From assembly GCA_036873135.1 (NCBI GenBank), contig JAPTYO010000011.1:6990298-7054297 (forward strand): DNA of 64,000 bases, given 5' to 3'. The DNA comes from Clarkia xantiana subsp. parviflora. Its lineage: Eukaryota > Streptophyta > Magnoliopsida > Myrtales > Onagraceae. Each line of letters starts with the position of its first letter. Position 1 is the stretch's first letter. Below are positions 9,979 to 19,827 of this stretch, piece by piece. Position numbers and translations under genes: made by a program. The notes beneath the pieces were generated by a model that saw only the letters and a program-made list of their open reading frames with translations, did not search any database and had not been told where the DNA came from.

Positions 9979-12900
9979 TCATGGCTGGTTTGATGACGAT
10001 GTTGCGTAGTTGGTTGCAACAAATCGCCTCAGTGCGCCTAGCGTGATGCATTCTTCGATTTCCTTCCTTAGTGGCAGACACATGTTTGTATTGTGCCCCC
10101 AAATTTTATGGTACTTGCACCATTCAGTGATATTGCTGCCCAGGAAAGCTGTCTCCGGGACAAGTGGACTTGGGAGCTTGTTTTCCAGCAGGTTGACATA
10201 AATGTCTTCGGCCACCGTATTGAGTGGTGTGAAGATGTTGTCCATATCAATGTTTGTGTCTTCCTGCTTGTTCATTTCTGCTTGAACCCCTTTGTCCCAA
10301 CTGAGGGGTGTACCCCACCTCAGTTCTTGCTCGCAAAAGACTGCTGTCTCAAGCTTTTCCTTTAGATCTGCCATGGTTTTTGTTGTTCGCCATCCATGGG
10401 TTCGTCCAAAGAGAAGGAAAGATTTGGCGTTCATATTTGCATAGAACACGCTTATCACTTCTTCTCTTGTTGCTTTCGCGGTTGAGGCGTTGGAGGCGAA
10501 TTTGATGAAGTATTCCAAGATTGGCTCGTCTTCTCCCTGCTGAACGAGCCAAATCTGCTGCCATGGTGATAACTGGATGCTCTCTTGCGGTTTCCAGATT
10601 GTAATTGCTTGTTCCATTGGTTGCTTCTTTCTTTCGTCAATCACTTTCTGCCTCTTGAAGGAGTTTACCATGGCCACATGGTATTGGTGCTTTGCTCTCA
10701 GGGCATTGACGTAACAACGCCTTGCGGTTATCTGATCGCCCAGCACTTCTCCGATCCCATGTTCTGTCGGGAACTTCATTTTTTGGTGGACGGTGGAGGG
10801 CACGATCACATAGGTATTGATCGTTGTTCGTCCCAAGACTCCGTTGTAGGCTCCGAGGGATTCTACAACTACAAAAGTGACGTTGATATGCAATGCTTTC
10901 CACCCCTGGCCGAGGATGACCGGAAGTGTGATTGTGCCCAAGGGTTGTGTAGCTGCTCCTGCGAAGCTAACTAATGAGAAGGTTCCTGGGGACAAGTCCT
11001 TGACAGATTTTCCTAGTTGCTCCAGGACTCTGATATGTAGAATGTCAGCAGAACTTCCACCATCCACAAGAATTCTTTTCACATCGTACCCGTCAATGTC
11101 CATGGTAATGACTAAAGCATCATCGTGGGGATAAACGATATGCTTCAAGTCTTCCCTGGAATATTGGATGACTGCGTCTTCTTGCTCGGGTTGCTTGCGC
11201 TTTCCGTACTTCGGCAGTGTTGCTGCTTGGGATGCATAAATGTCCCGAGCATTAGATATATGTCCTCCGGCGGCAGGTCCTCCATGTATAACATTGATTA
11301 CACCTCGCTTGGCTGGCGGAGGGTTGTCATTTACCTTCTCTTTTCCCTTGTTTGTTCTTTTTGACGACTCTGGCTGAGTCTTTCTCGAGGGGTTGTTGCC
11401 TTGATCAACAAATTGCTTCAGTTCACCCTTGAGGACGAAATTGTTGATTCGGAAGCGAAGACTGACGCAGCTATCGGTCTCATGGCCGAAGACTTCGTGG
11501 TTTTCACACCACTTGTCCTTGTCTCTCCCCAGTGGGCCTTTCCTGAAGTTATTTGGCTCTTTCCACATATTTGCGTCTTTCATTTCTTTCAAAATCACCG
11601 ACAGCGGGGCGTTCAGAGGGATGCAATCGGCGAGATTTACTTCTTTTGGCTTTTGAAAATCCCCTTGGAAAGGTCTTTTTGGCTGAGGTTGCCAATGTCT
11701 TCCTTGCTGGTTGCCTGGGTGTGGCTTTGGTTGGTAATGTTTTGGATTGTCTTTTGCCTTAGCTGCAGCAATTTTTGCCTTGTTCTGGCTTCTGAATCTC
11801 TCGAGGTCTATATACTCCTTCACTCTCGCGGCCAGTTCCTCCATGGATTCTGCTGGGCGTTTTGCCATCTTTTCAGCTAAGGCATTGCCTCTTCGACCCA
11901 GGTTTCGGATGAATGCTCGAACAATTTCTCCTTCGGTCAGGTTTCCCTGAATGTCAGAAATGTTCTGATTAAAGCGGACGTAGTAGTCGGCAAGGGACTC
12001 TTCGTTCTGTTGTTGGACATCGTCCAGAGCGTTTGCCCCTTTCAACAGTGTGCGCTCGCCCATGTATCGTTGGATGAACTTGGCCTTTAGGTCTGCCCAT
12101 GAAGTAATACTTCCGCATGGCAGTGAGAAGAACCAGTGCGCTGCAGACCCGGCAAGAGTTTGTGAAAACGTCATTGCGAAATGATGCGGGTTTTTTGTTC
12201 TGCCCAGCAAAGAGGCCTCATGCTTTTGCACGTGTTCAATTGGGTCTCCTTTTCCACGGTAGGGGTCGCCTCCAATTCGATACAGTGCGTCTGGGACGCG
12301 ACTGTCTACTAGGTGGTCAGCAAATGGATGTGATGCCCTTTCTTCAAGAGCATGCATGCCTTTCATTTTTGCCTTTTTCATTTTCTTCTCCACCAGCTCT
12401 TCTAACATCTCGGCGGTAAATCCCTTTACCGGTTCAGCATAACCTGTTGAAGGTTTTTGCTGACCATTGTCGCGATAGATGTCAGATTGATCCCTGCTTG
12501 TGGCCTGATAAGGATCGTCTCTCGTTGGTTGCTGTGGGTGGTAGAATGGGGGCTGCCTTTCGTTCCTCCATTGTTGAGCTCCTTGGAAAGGAGTATATGA
12601 TCGTGCAGGTTCATATCTTGCATGTTGGTGACCGTCCTGGAAAGGATTGCCATAGCGAGTAGTGTCTTGCGACATTTTCTTGCTGGCGCAGCATATTGTT
12701 GGTTGGTTGGAGGAGGCTGAGCTGTGTATCCTTGGTTTTTGAGAGACTCGCGGAATGCGAGTAGCTCTTCTATCGCGGCCATCATTGCTGGAGTGACGGT
12801 GGGCATCGGGTTTGCCCCCGCTCTTTGCTCGCCCTGCGGCATTTCTGTCTGGGATTCATCTTCGTGCATTTGTGGTTCGAAACCGGGTGGATGTGCGTGA

Positions 12901-13115
12901 TGCTTGTCCCTTGGCTCTCTGTGCTGTGCGTTGGGCACATTGTCCGTCGGTATGGATGAGGCTACGGAAGTAGCTTTTGGGATGTGGGAGGGTCCCGACT
13001 GGCTCCCACCTGGAGCTTGGCATCCTGCTCTTTTGCTCGCCGGAGACTTCCTGGGACGCCCGGGTCTTTTCCTTAGATTTTTCACCTCTTCGGGAGGGTT
13101 GTGATCACTCGCCAT
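9979..13115 (-). pseudogene. gag: Gag-protease-Gag' polyprotein of element A, one frameshift
   Basis: The ATG at 13113-13115 lies about 20 nt past the primer site. An N-terminal AT-hook-like GRPRK motif is followed by a Pro/Gln-rich linker. A 1-bp deletion near 12671-12680, relative to B, separates this from the remaining 898-codon frame. In that frame: retrotransposon Gag domain 128-296; CHHC knuckle C390-x2-H-x4-H-x4-C403; retropepsin-like VDGGSS at D538, with the downstream GRTTIN and KFPTEHG region typical of plant gypsy proteases; then at 705-890 a second Gag-C-like helical region and second knuckle C853-x2-H-x4-H-x4-C866. The frame stops where reverse transcriptase would normally follow. 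It presumably forms particles in trans with an autonomous partner. Protease activity is uncertain (DGG rather than DTG/DSG). Confidence 0.88.
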
Positions 13116-13135
13116 GATTTCTGTGTAGCTTTTTG

Positions 13136-13158
13136 TTCGAATCGCGTAGACGGCGCCA
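13136..13158 (-). promoter_or_regulatory. Element A primer-binding site, tRNA-Asp-like
   Basis: One nt inside the right LTR. The sense strand reads TGGCGCCGT and onward. Its complement ends ACGGCGCCA as plant tRNA-Asp does. It also carries TTCGAAT exactly 16 nt before the CCA end, the spacing of a T-loop in a real tRNA. Identity of the tRNA is inferred from remembered tRNA sequence. Confidence 0.7.
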
Positions 13159-13159
13159 A

Positions 13160-14032
13160 TGTTGCGTCCGGGACGAACAAGGTCACGGGGACGCGTCGGT
13201 TTATGTAATTGTGCGGGCCGTAACCCTTCTGTCAGGCGGAGGTTGGGCCACTGACGAGTGTTCGGACTTTACTCCCGCGTGAGGTCTGAGTCTCGGAAAG
13301 GTTGTGACCCGGCAAGGTTGTGACCCGGCAAGGTTGTGACCCGGCAAGTCTGTGTCTCAAGCGTCGGATCCTGCGCAAAGGACCAATGCTAGCACGGAGA
13401 GGGGGGGGGGGTGATGCTAGCGGAGCCCTCTCCGATGCCTAAGTCACTATAGTGGCAAAAGGTAATTTCTAGAGAGAGAGAATTCTAGAGAGAAGTCAGA
13501 GCTCAAAATACCAAAGTTGGGCAAATGAGAGAATGTGTGAAAATGGGTGGCCAAGGTCTCCTATTTATAGGCTTCCTTGAGACCGGACCCGGTTTTAAAG
13601 CGGTTTGATGACGGTTCAAGAACGTGTGGTAACCGTCATCCTTGTTGGTAGTATGTGAACTTGACTTCTCTACGCGTAACGGCGATCGCGGACACGGTAA
13701 TCGCGGATACGGCAATCGCACAATACCCGTGGCGCAACCCGGACCTCGTCGAAATTGGGCAATTCGGCGAGGTCCGGATTGCCGTGCGATCCGGACCCCC
13801 GGATTGCTTGCAACCCGGACGTCCGGGTTGCTGCAACCCGGTCATCCGGGTTGCTGCAATCCGGACCTCCGGATTGCAAATGCAATCCGGATGTCCGGTC
13901 CGGTCACGTGTAAATGCGTTTCCGGACCGTTTTGACCCCTTGGGAGACGTTTTTTGAGACGAGATGTAATTTTTGACGTGTTTGCGAGGCCCGAAGCGTA
14001 AATACGAACCCGAATTGGACATTTATCCATCA
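13160..14032 (-). repeat. Element A right LTR (5' LTR in sense direction)
   Basis: 873 bp, TGTTGCG...CCATCA. The sense TATA box CCTATAAATAGG at 13560-13571 would drive gag-protease. It has three rather than four copies of the 16-bp CCCGGCAAGG motif and a different set of CCGGA palindromic modules from the left LTR; most other positions match. Confidence 0.93.
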
Positions 14033-14109
14033 CTTGCGAGGTCCGACATTTCAGTCTTGGACATGCTACGCGTGATCTGTAGCTTTAACTACATGCAAGA
14101 ACCATCTAT

Positions 14110-14661
14110 CTAGAAGGGTTTCTCCCCTAACGTGTTTCCACGAGGATAGTAATTGCAAAGAACAAAGGATGTTCCTTTTTCAGTAAGACACGGAGCCGTG
14201 TAACATCCGACAGACGTCGTTTTAGACCATATTACTTTGGTATATTGAAAGCAGTTGAGGCTAACTCTTATTGTATAGTTTGTCCCGTGCGTACACTTTT
14301 TTTGTTCATCCACCCAGGTTTGCACAATTGTAGATGTATTTTCCGGCGCAACGATCTTACCATAATTCTGACCATAAGTATCCTCAATATTACAATCAAG
14401 CAGCGATTTGCATTGTTTCGCCACCTCGGTGGCACAACTCTGTACATAGCTTGCCAAGGTGTCGTTCCAAACAAGTGGGGCCACTCCAACCATTTTTCGG
14501 GCTGCATTTTGACTATCCAAGTATGTTTTGGGTAGGACTTGGGATGATGAGGATGCTCCTGAGGAGTCTGGTGTAACATTAATAGGCGAGGCCGAGCTCA
14601 TTACTAATAACGATTTCACTAAGAAAATAATGAATGCATGGAGGAGGTCACCGCGAGCCAT
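14110..14661 (-). CDS. PR-1-like secreted CAP protein, copy 1
   Basis: Single exon, 183 aa. Residues 1-24 form a signal peptide (hydrophobic core HAFIIFLVKSLLVM), so secretion to the apoplast is expected. The CAP domain spans about 46-183: YLDSQNAAR, PLVWNDTLASY, TWVDE, FQYTKVIW, CNYYPRGN. Of the four CAP cavity residues usual in PR-1 (His, Glu, Glu, His), only E119 of WVDE is kept: GEN reads GQN (Q98), GHYTQ reads FQYTK (Q139), and the LxHS histidine is absent. C76 and C90 are additional to the six usual cysteines. Sequons NDT, NTS and NYT are present. The C-terminal 11 residues PRGNTLGEKPF match the CAPE-peptide position of PR-1. It differs from other copies at K45, V73 and I103. It lies just right of element A and reads toward it. 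Confidence 0.9.
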   Translation of the reverse strand: MARGDLLHAFIIFLVKSLLVMSSASPINVTPDSSGASSSSQVLPKTYLDSQNAARKMVGVAPLVWNDTLASYVQSCATEVAKQCKSLLDCNIEDTYGQNYGKIVAPENTSTIVQTWVDEQKKCTHGTNYTIRVSLNCFQYTKVIWSKTTSVGCYTAPCLTEKGTSFVLCNYYPRGNTLGEKPF

Positions 14662-15348
14662 TTTTATTTGAATGTTATTTCTAAATGAATTATGTTTGAT
14701 CTGGGATGCACATTAGTTGATATTTATAAGCAACACTAATAGTGAATGAAATGGTCAACTTGCTTAAATTAGTTGTGGTTATCTGTGCTTACTCAAATAT
14801 TAGCAAACGAGATCAACAGTTTTAAAATGATTGTGCTAATTTAATTATTTTCAAATACGAAATTAGATGATACTCATTGATGGTTCATGGGTCTCTGAAA
14901 ACTGACCTTTGGTTTATGGTCATTGCATGATAGTAATTTTTCGGCTAAAAATAGAAAGAAAGAAAACATTAATATGAATCAGTCATTAAGTTAATCATAC
15001 CATAAATAATTGATAAATTTTATTAACATTCTAAAAGTTGTATAAAAGAAAAAAAGTAATGCCTCATGACAGTAAACTAATATAATCAATATTTAGCGAA
15101 AAAAAAGCTAACATAATTTAATGGAAAATAAGGAAAAAAATTGTGAAAGTAATTAAGAGAAGGCAAATCACATTGATTTTTTTTTTTTTGGTAACGACAT
15201 TGAAAAATTATTGTTGTTGAATAATTCTAAATATCTGATTTTTACAACGGATGAAATTAAATAATACAAATATATATATATATATATATATTATTTAAAA
15301 TACGAACGTAGTTTTTCCAATATTAATTTCCATTTTTTAATCAAATAA
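14662..15348 (-). promoter_or_regulatory. Upstream region of PR-1 copy 1 with TATA box
   Basis: Non-coding. On the gene strand TATAAATA (14721-14728) lies 60 nt upstream of the ATG. Beyond that are AT-rich sequence, poly-T and a (TA)n run near 15271-15290. It ends where the Helitron-like sequence starts. Confidence 0.7.
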
Positions 15349-16174
15349 TCTCTCTATATTTAAAAAATCCATGTTAATAGGGTGGGGGGATAAAAAACTC
15401 TTTGATTCTAGGGGAATGCCGAGAATTTGTTGGGTGGAGGCGCAAGAATTCGTTGATTCAGAAAAATACCGAAGAACTAACGCAGAGTTGAGGAAAACCT
15501 CGATTTTTCATTAATAATCTCAAAAACTGAATTCAAAATTCGTCTAGCAGAGTTTAAATAGCTAAAGAGAAAACCCTAATTTTAAGATATATATATATGA
15601 AATTAATTAATAAGTACAAACATAACTAAAAAATTGCAATAAGACCCAAAAAAACACAAAACTGCAAATTTAACCCTCTAAACGATGGAATTTGGCCTCC
15701 AAACGTTGGATTCCCGGGTAATGGATCTGTATTAGAATGTCTTTTCCGCATGAAAAACTCTATTCGTTTGCCAAAATCCGACACTTGAAAGTTCGGGGAC
15801 GAAAATCGCAGAATTAATCAATTCCAGCCGCATCAGTAAGCCTCAGAGATGAGATTTCTTAATTTTGTATGGAATTCACATCCTTATGACATTGATCTTG
15901 CTGGCCAAATATACTCTCATTAACTGTCATAACAACATCAACGGTTTTACCATTTTGCCTTCAACAATGTGAATTGCACTATCCTTTTATCATGTATATA
16001 TTCAATGGCCTGGGTTTGTGAAATAAGTGCAATAATGTTACCATTTGTCTCAAATTTATATCCTATAGGGCATGGCTTGCCCTGGATGTATATTTCATTT
16101 GTCATATATTTTACAACAGATTTCTCATTTTAATCCTTTAATTATTTCCACTTGAATATTTTAGTAGGTTAATA

Positions 16175-16245
16175 CAAGAAGAAGAAGGAGGAGAAGAAGA
16201 AGAAGAAGAAGAAGAAGAAGAAGAAGAAGAAGAAGAAGAAGAGAG
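16175..16245. repeat. (GAA)n microsatellite
   Basis: A purine run of AAG/GAA triplets whose length varies between units (longest here, shorter near 31821, 46597 and 54897). Confidence 0.95.
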
Positions 16246-16552
16246 TACTATTCAGAAGTATTGTTACCTTCTTTCTTATTGAATCATCGAGATACCAATG
16301 GTATTTCTTATGCAGAAATCGATAATCACATTTCAGACTTCAACGACATAATGGAAGGTTTTGAGTTAAATTTTTTTATCGTGCTATTCTTTTAATAATA
16401 TGCTATTCTAGTTCATTATCTTTAAAGTTTCGGTTGATTTTTCATTTTACTGTGTCATAGGGAGAGCTCTCTTTTTGAAGTTACACAAAGTGTGCCAAGA
16501 ATTGGAGAAACTTCTCCCCGAAGAAATCTCGGAAACATCGGTGTTAACGTAA
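16243..16552 (+). pseudogene. Two-exon gene-like fragment inside the Helitron-like element
   Basis: A frame beginning within the (GAA)n tract stays open to ATGGAAG|GTTTTG (16357). It continues after an acceptor TGTGTCATAG (16460) in matching phase through 16461-16552, ending in TAA. The second exon encodes RALFLKLHKVCQELEKLLPE, an amphipathic helical segment. There is no start codon or promoter, so it looks like a captured gene piece. Other copies are damaged: a 1-bp loss in exon 1 near 55030, a 1-bp loss in exon 2 near 32143, and element D inserted in the intron at 46824. I do not recognise the parent gene. Confidence 0.4.
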
Positions 16553-17156
16553 TGAGGACAAATCACTAATTAAATTTCAACAACATGACATTGCTGATGA
16601 AATAAATGAAAATTATTTAGGAGTGAGTTGCCACGAGGAAAATCCAACTGAAAATTCTTGAAATGATCAAAGGAATACACACTGTAATTCAACTTTTCGT
16701 GCACTATAGTTGTACGAAACAGATGAGAATGACCGAGTTGGCACTGGACTTTAGAAAACTTTTGATTTATTTAAGTTAGAAGTATGAGAATTTGCTTGGA
16801 TTCGCTTTTGTTGAGCTAGGTCTCTGTTTAGGGAGAATCCTTCATAGTGCATTAAGTAGTCTCTTTATACAAAGTTATCAATTATGTTTTAGTTATATCT
16901 TCTTAGTATTTATTTCTTGAAATAATAACAGTGTTCTTATCGTTAGGTTCTTATCCTTTAATATGTATTTGAATATTAGCTACATTTGCGGTTTATATAC
17001 ATGAGATGAAAGTCAGTATTTACAAGTATATTCATAGGAAACCATAGTTGATGTATAAAGCGAAATAAACGCAAAAATATCACCTTCATATTATTAATTC
17101 AAAATATAATTAATTATTACATATTGCCAATCCTATTTCTGGGTACATATAGTGTC

Positions 17157-17911
17157 TGTTGCGTCCGGATTGAACAAGGTCGCGAGGATGCGTCTGTGGT
17201 TGTGCGGGCTGTGATCCTTCTGTCGGAGGTTGAGCCACTAACGAGTGTTCAGACTTGCTCCCGTATGAGGATTATGTCACGGTATGGCTGTGACTCGGCA
17301 AGGTTGTGACCCTGCAAGGTTGTGTCTCGGCAAGGGTTTGACCCGGCAAGGTTGCGAACCGGCAAGGTTGTGTCTCATACGTCAGATCCTGCACCAAGGA
17401 CCAATGCTAGCACGGAGAGGGGGGGTGGTGCTAGCGGAGCCCTCTCCGATGCTTAAGTCACTATAAGGGCAAAAAGGTAATTTCTAGAGAGAGAGAATTT
17501 CTAGAGAGAAGTCAGAGCTCAAAATACCAAAGTTGGGCAAATGAGAGAGTGTGTGAAAATGGGTGGCCAAGACCTCCTATTTATAGGCTTTCTTGGGACC
17601 GGACCCGGTTTTAGAGCGGTTTGATGACGGTTCAAGATCATGCGGTAACCGTCATCCATATTGGTAATGTGCGAACTTGACTTCTCTACACGCAACGGTA
17701 ATCGCGGATACGGTAGTCGCGCGATACCCGTAAGGTAATCCGGATGTCCGGGTTGCTTTATGCAACCCGGAGGTCCGGTCCGGACGTGCATAAAGGCGCT
17801 TCCGGACCGTTTTGATACCGTGGGAGGTGTTTTTAAACCGAGATGTAATTTTCGACACGTTTACGAGGCCCGAAATGTAAACACGATCCCGAATTGGACA
17901 TTTATCCATCC
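17157..17911 (-). repeat. Element B left LTR
   Basis: 755 bp, shorter than its partner mainly because CCGGA-type palindromic modules are missing. The sense TATA box CCTATAAATAGG is at 17576-17587. Confidence 0.9.
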
Positions 17912-17954
17912 CTTGCCCCCGAGTCAAGTAACGGTTTAGAACCTTTCTTGACTC
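17912..17954 (-). promoter_or_regulatory. Element B polypurine tract and stem-loop
   Basis: Sense GGGGGCAAG (17912-17920) abuts the LTR, and the GAGTCAAG/CTTGACTC stem-loop (17921-17954) abuts the tract, exactly as in A. Confidence 0.75.
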
Positions 17955-19827
17955 TATTTTAAGTTAGGATATTTGTCCAATTTGAGTTTGACGCTAACCT
18001 TTCGGTTTTGATCGTTGGTCGGACGCAAGCATCTTGATTTCGTCCGTCGCTTGATTTTCCGGCCGAATGGCTTTGTTTCCTACCATCATGGTTAGTGCAA
18101 TAGGAAATGTATATGCGCGAATATGATTATCGTCGGAGACATGAGCAAACGGTAATGCGCTATGCGAACATGTATCTATCCACATGCGTACATAAGTAAT
18201 AGTCATGGCAAGATTGTAATTACGCAATGCAAGAAATAGAAATCGTACGTTTCTAAAATGACTAAGTGATTATCGAATCATGAATCACGTGATTGCAACA
18301 TACGTGTATAGTAATAGATTTGATATGTGCAATGTTAAGACATGCATAGGAGTAGATATTTTAAGAGGAGAGGGTAGAGTATACCGTAGGGGTTTAGTCT
18401 TGAGTGTAGGTAAACTAATCCTTTGATCCTTATCCACAAAGCATCTCTTTGGGATTAGTAAATACACACATCCCCATTTATCCTTCCAGCACCTTGGAAG
18501 TTCACCATTCCACTCCCTTTGCAGGTAATTCACTCACCCTTTCCCGAAATTGCTTTTGTGTGCAAAATTTCTTTGCCGTCGTGGAACCTAGATACGTTTT
18601 GACAGTTTCGAGTCTGATTTTTGGCTTGTTTTTGGAAGTTGACACCATCATTCGACTCTGTTCGTCCCAAGGATTCCAGCGCCACCTTCGGAGCCGCCAG
18701 AAGACCCCGCACGCGCCCTCACGCGCCGCCGCGAGTGGAGCTCCTTCGCCGGAGCGTGTGGCCCACGCGCCGCCTTCCCGGCCTCGCCTCGTTGCGGTCC
18801 TTACCTTTCCGGAATCGTCTCGACGAGGGGAGTCCATTGGAATACCTTCCATCACGTTTTGAGGTAATTTGAAAACTTGAATTCTTAGGACAGCTTCGAC
18901 TTGAATGTCGATGTCACCGCGTTGTTGTTTGTTTAAGTCATTTTTCGTTGTCGACATGTGGGACTGCTTGTTGATGCTTATAAGTCGAGTAATTGCTGAT
19001 TGACTGCCACCATTATCGTCGTTTGTCCATAATTTAGGCGATTTTTCATTTCCATGGGTATTTGATATAGAATTCCCCGTATCTTCGTGTAGAAGCTTTT
19101 TTGGTCGAAATGCATGATTTTCCTTCTTGGCGGGTTTTTGGGTTGACGGTGGTTGCCCAATAACTTTAGGCATAGTCACTTGTCGTCTTGATACCTTAGA
19201 GAAAAAATTTCCTTAAGCGTTGCCGCGTCCGATTCTTACGGTTTGTCGCGTTAATCCCCCGTTTGCATGATAGCCCCTTAGGATGTTAGTTCCTTCCATG
19301 GTACGTACCAACTTTACTATGCGTGTGAAACTTGGTCACGTGCGTTGACTTTTTGATACGCGCGTTGACTTTTGATACATGCGTTGACTTTTGATACGTG
19401 CGTTGACTTTTGATACGTGCGTTGACTTTTGATACGTGCGTTGACGTTGATACGCGCGTTAACTTTGATACGCGCATTGATGTTGATACACGCGTTAACC
19501 TTGATACGCGCATTGATGTTGATACGCGCGTTAACTTTGATACGCGCATTGATGTTGATACGCGCGTTAACTTTGATACGCGCGTTAACCTTGATACGCG
19601 CATTGATGTTGATACGCGTGTTAACCTTGATACGCGCATTGATGTTGATACGCGCGTTAACCTTGATACGCGCATTGATGTTGATACGCGCGTTAACTTT
19701 GATACGCGCATTGATGTTGATACGCGCATTAACTTTGATACGCGCATTGATGTTGATTGCTTCTTGCAGGTTGTGGGATTGTAGTAACTTCTTGTGGAGC
19801 TTCCTTCCCTTTGATCGCGGTGATACA
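17955..19827 (+). promoter_or_regulatory. Presumed promoter, 5'-UTR exon and UTR intron of the element B antisense gene
   Basis: No coding sequence is supported. The region is collinear with A's, including a GC-rich block, a donor TTTTGAG|GTAATTTG (intron from 18864) and an acceptor TTCTTGCAG (to 19769) 58 nt before the ATG. The intron contains the 18/36-bp minisatellite instead of A's 66-bp one. Confidence 0.45.
19336..19756. repeat. 18/36-bp minisatellite rich in TACGCGC
   Basis: Alternating 18-mers GATACGCGCGTTAACTTT and GATACGCGCATTGATGTT form a 36-bp higher-order unit. The more degenerate start is GATACGTGCGTTGACTTTT. The period is a multiple of three, so several long ORFs cross it without meaning. 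A shorter version survives in A at about 5156-5195. Confidence 0.95.

Larger units (their letters stand above)
2618..14032 (-). mobile_element. LTR retroelement A (non-autonomous, gag-PR-gag' plus antisense gene)
   Basis: LTRs lie at 2618-3505 and 13160-14032, each beginning TGTTGCG and ending CCATCA on the plus strand. The 5-bp duplication CTTGC is present at 2613-2617 and 14033-14037, and the empty site is intact in other units. A primer site next to the right LTR and a polypurine tract next to the left LTR show that the sense strand is minus. Internal order in sense direction: Gag-protease frame (13115-9979), minisatellite region, antisense five-exon gene (plus strand, 5267-7577), antisense 5' region with a second minisatellite, stem-loop and polypurine tract. 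No reverse transcriptase, RNase H or integrase is visible. Confidence 0.95.
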
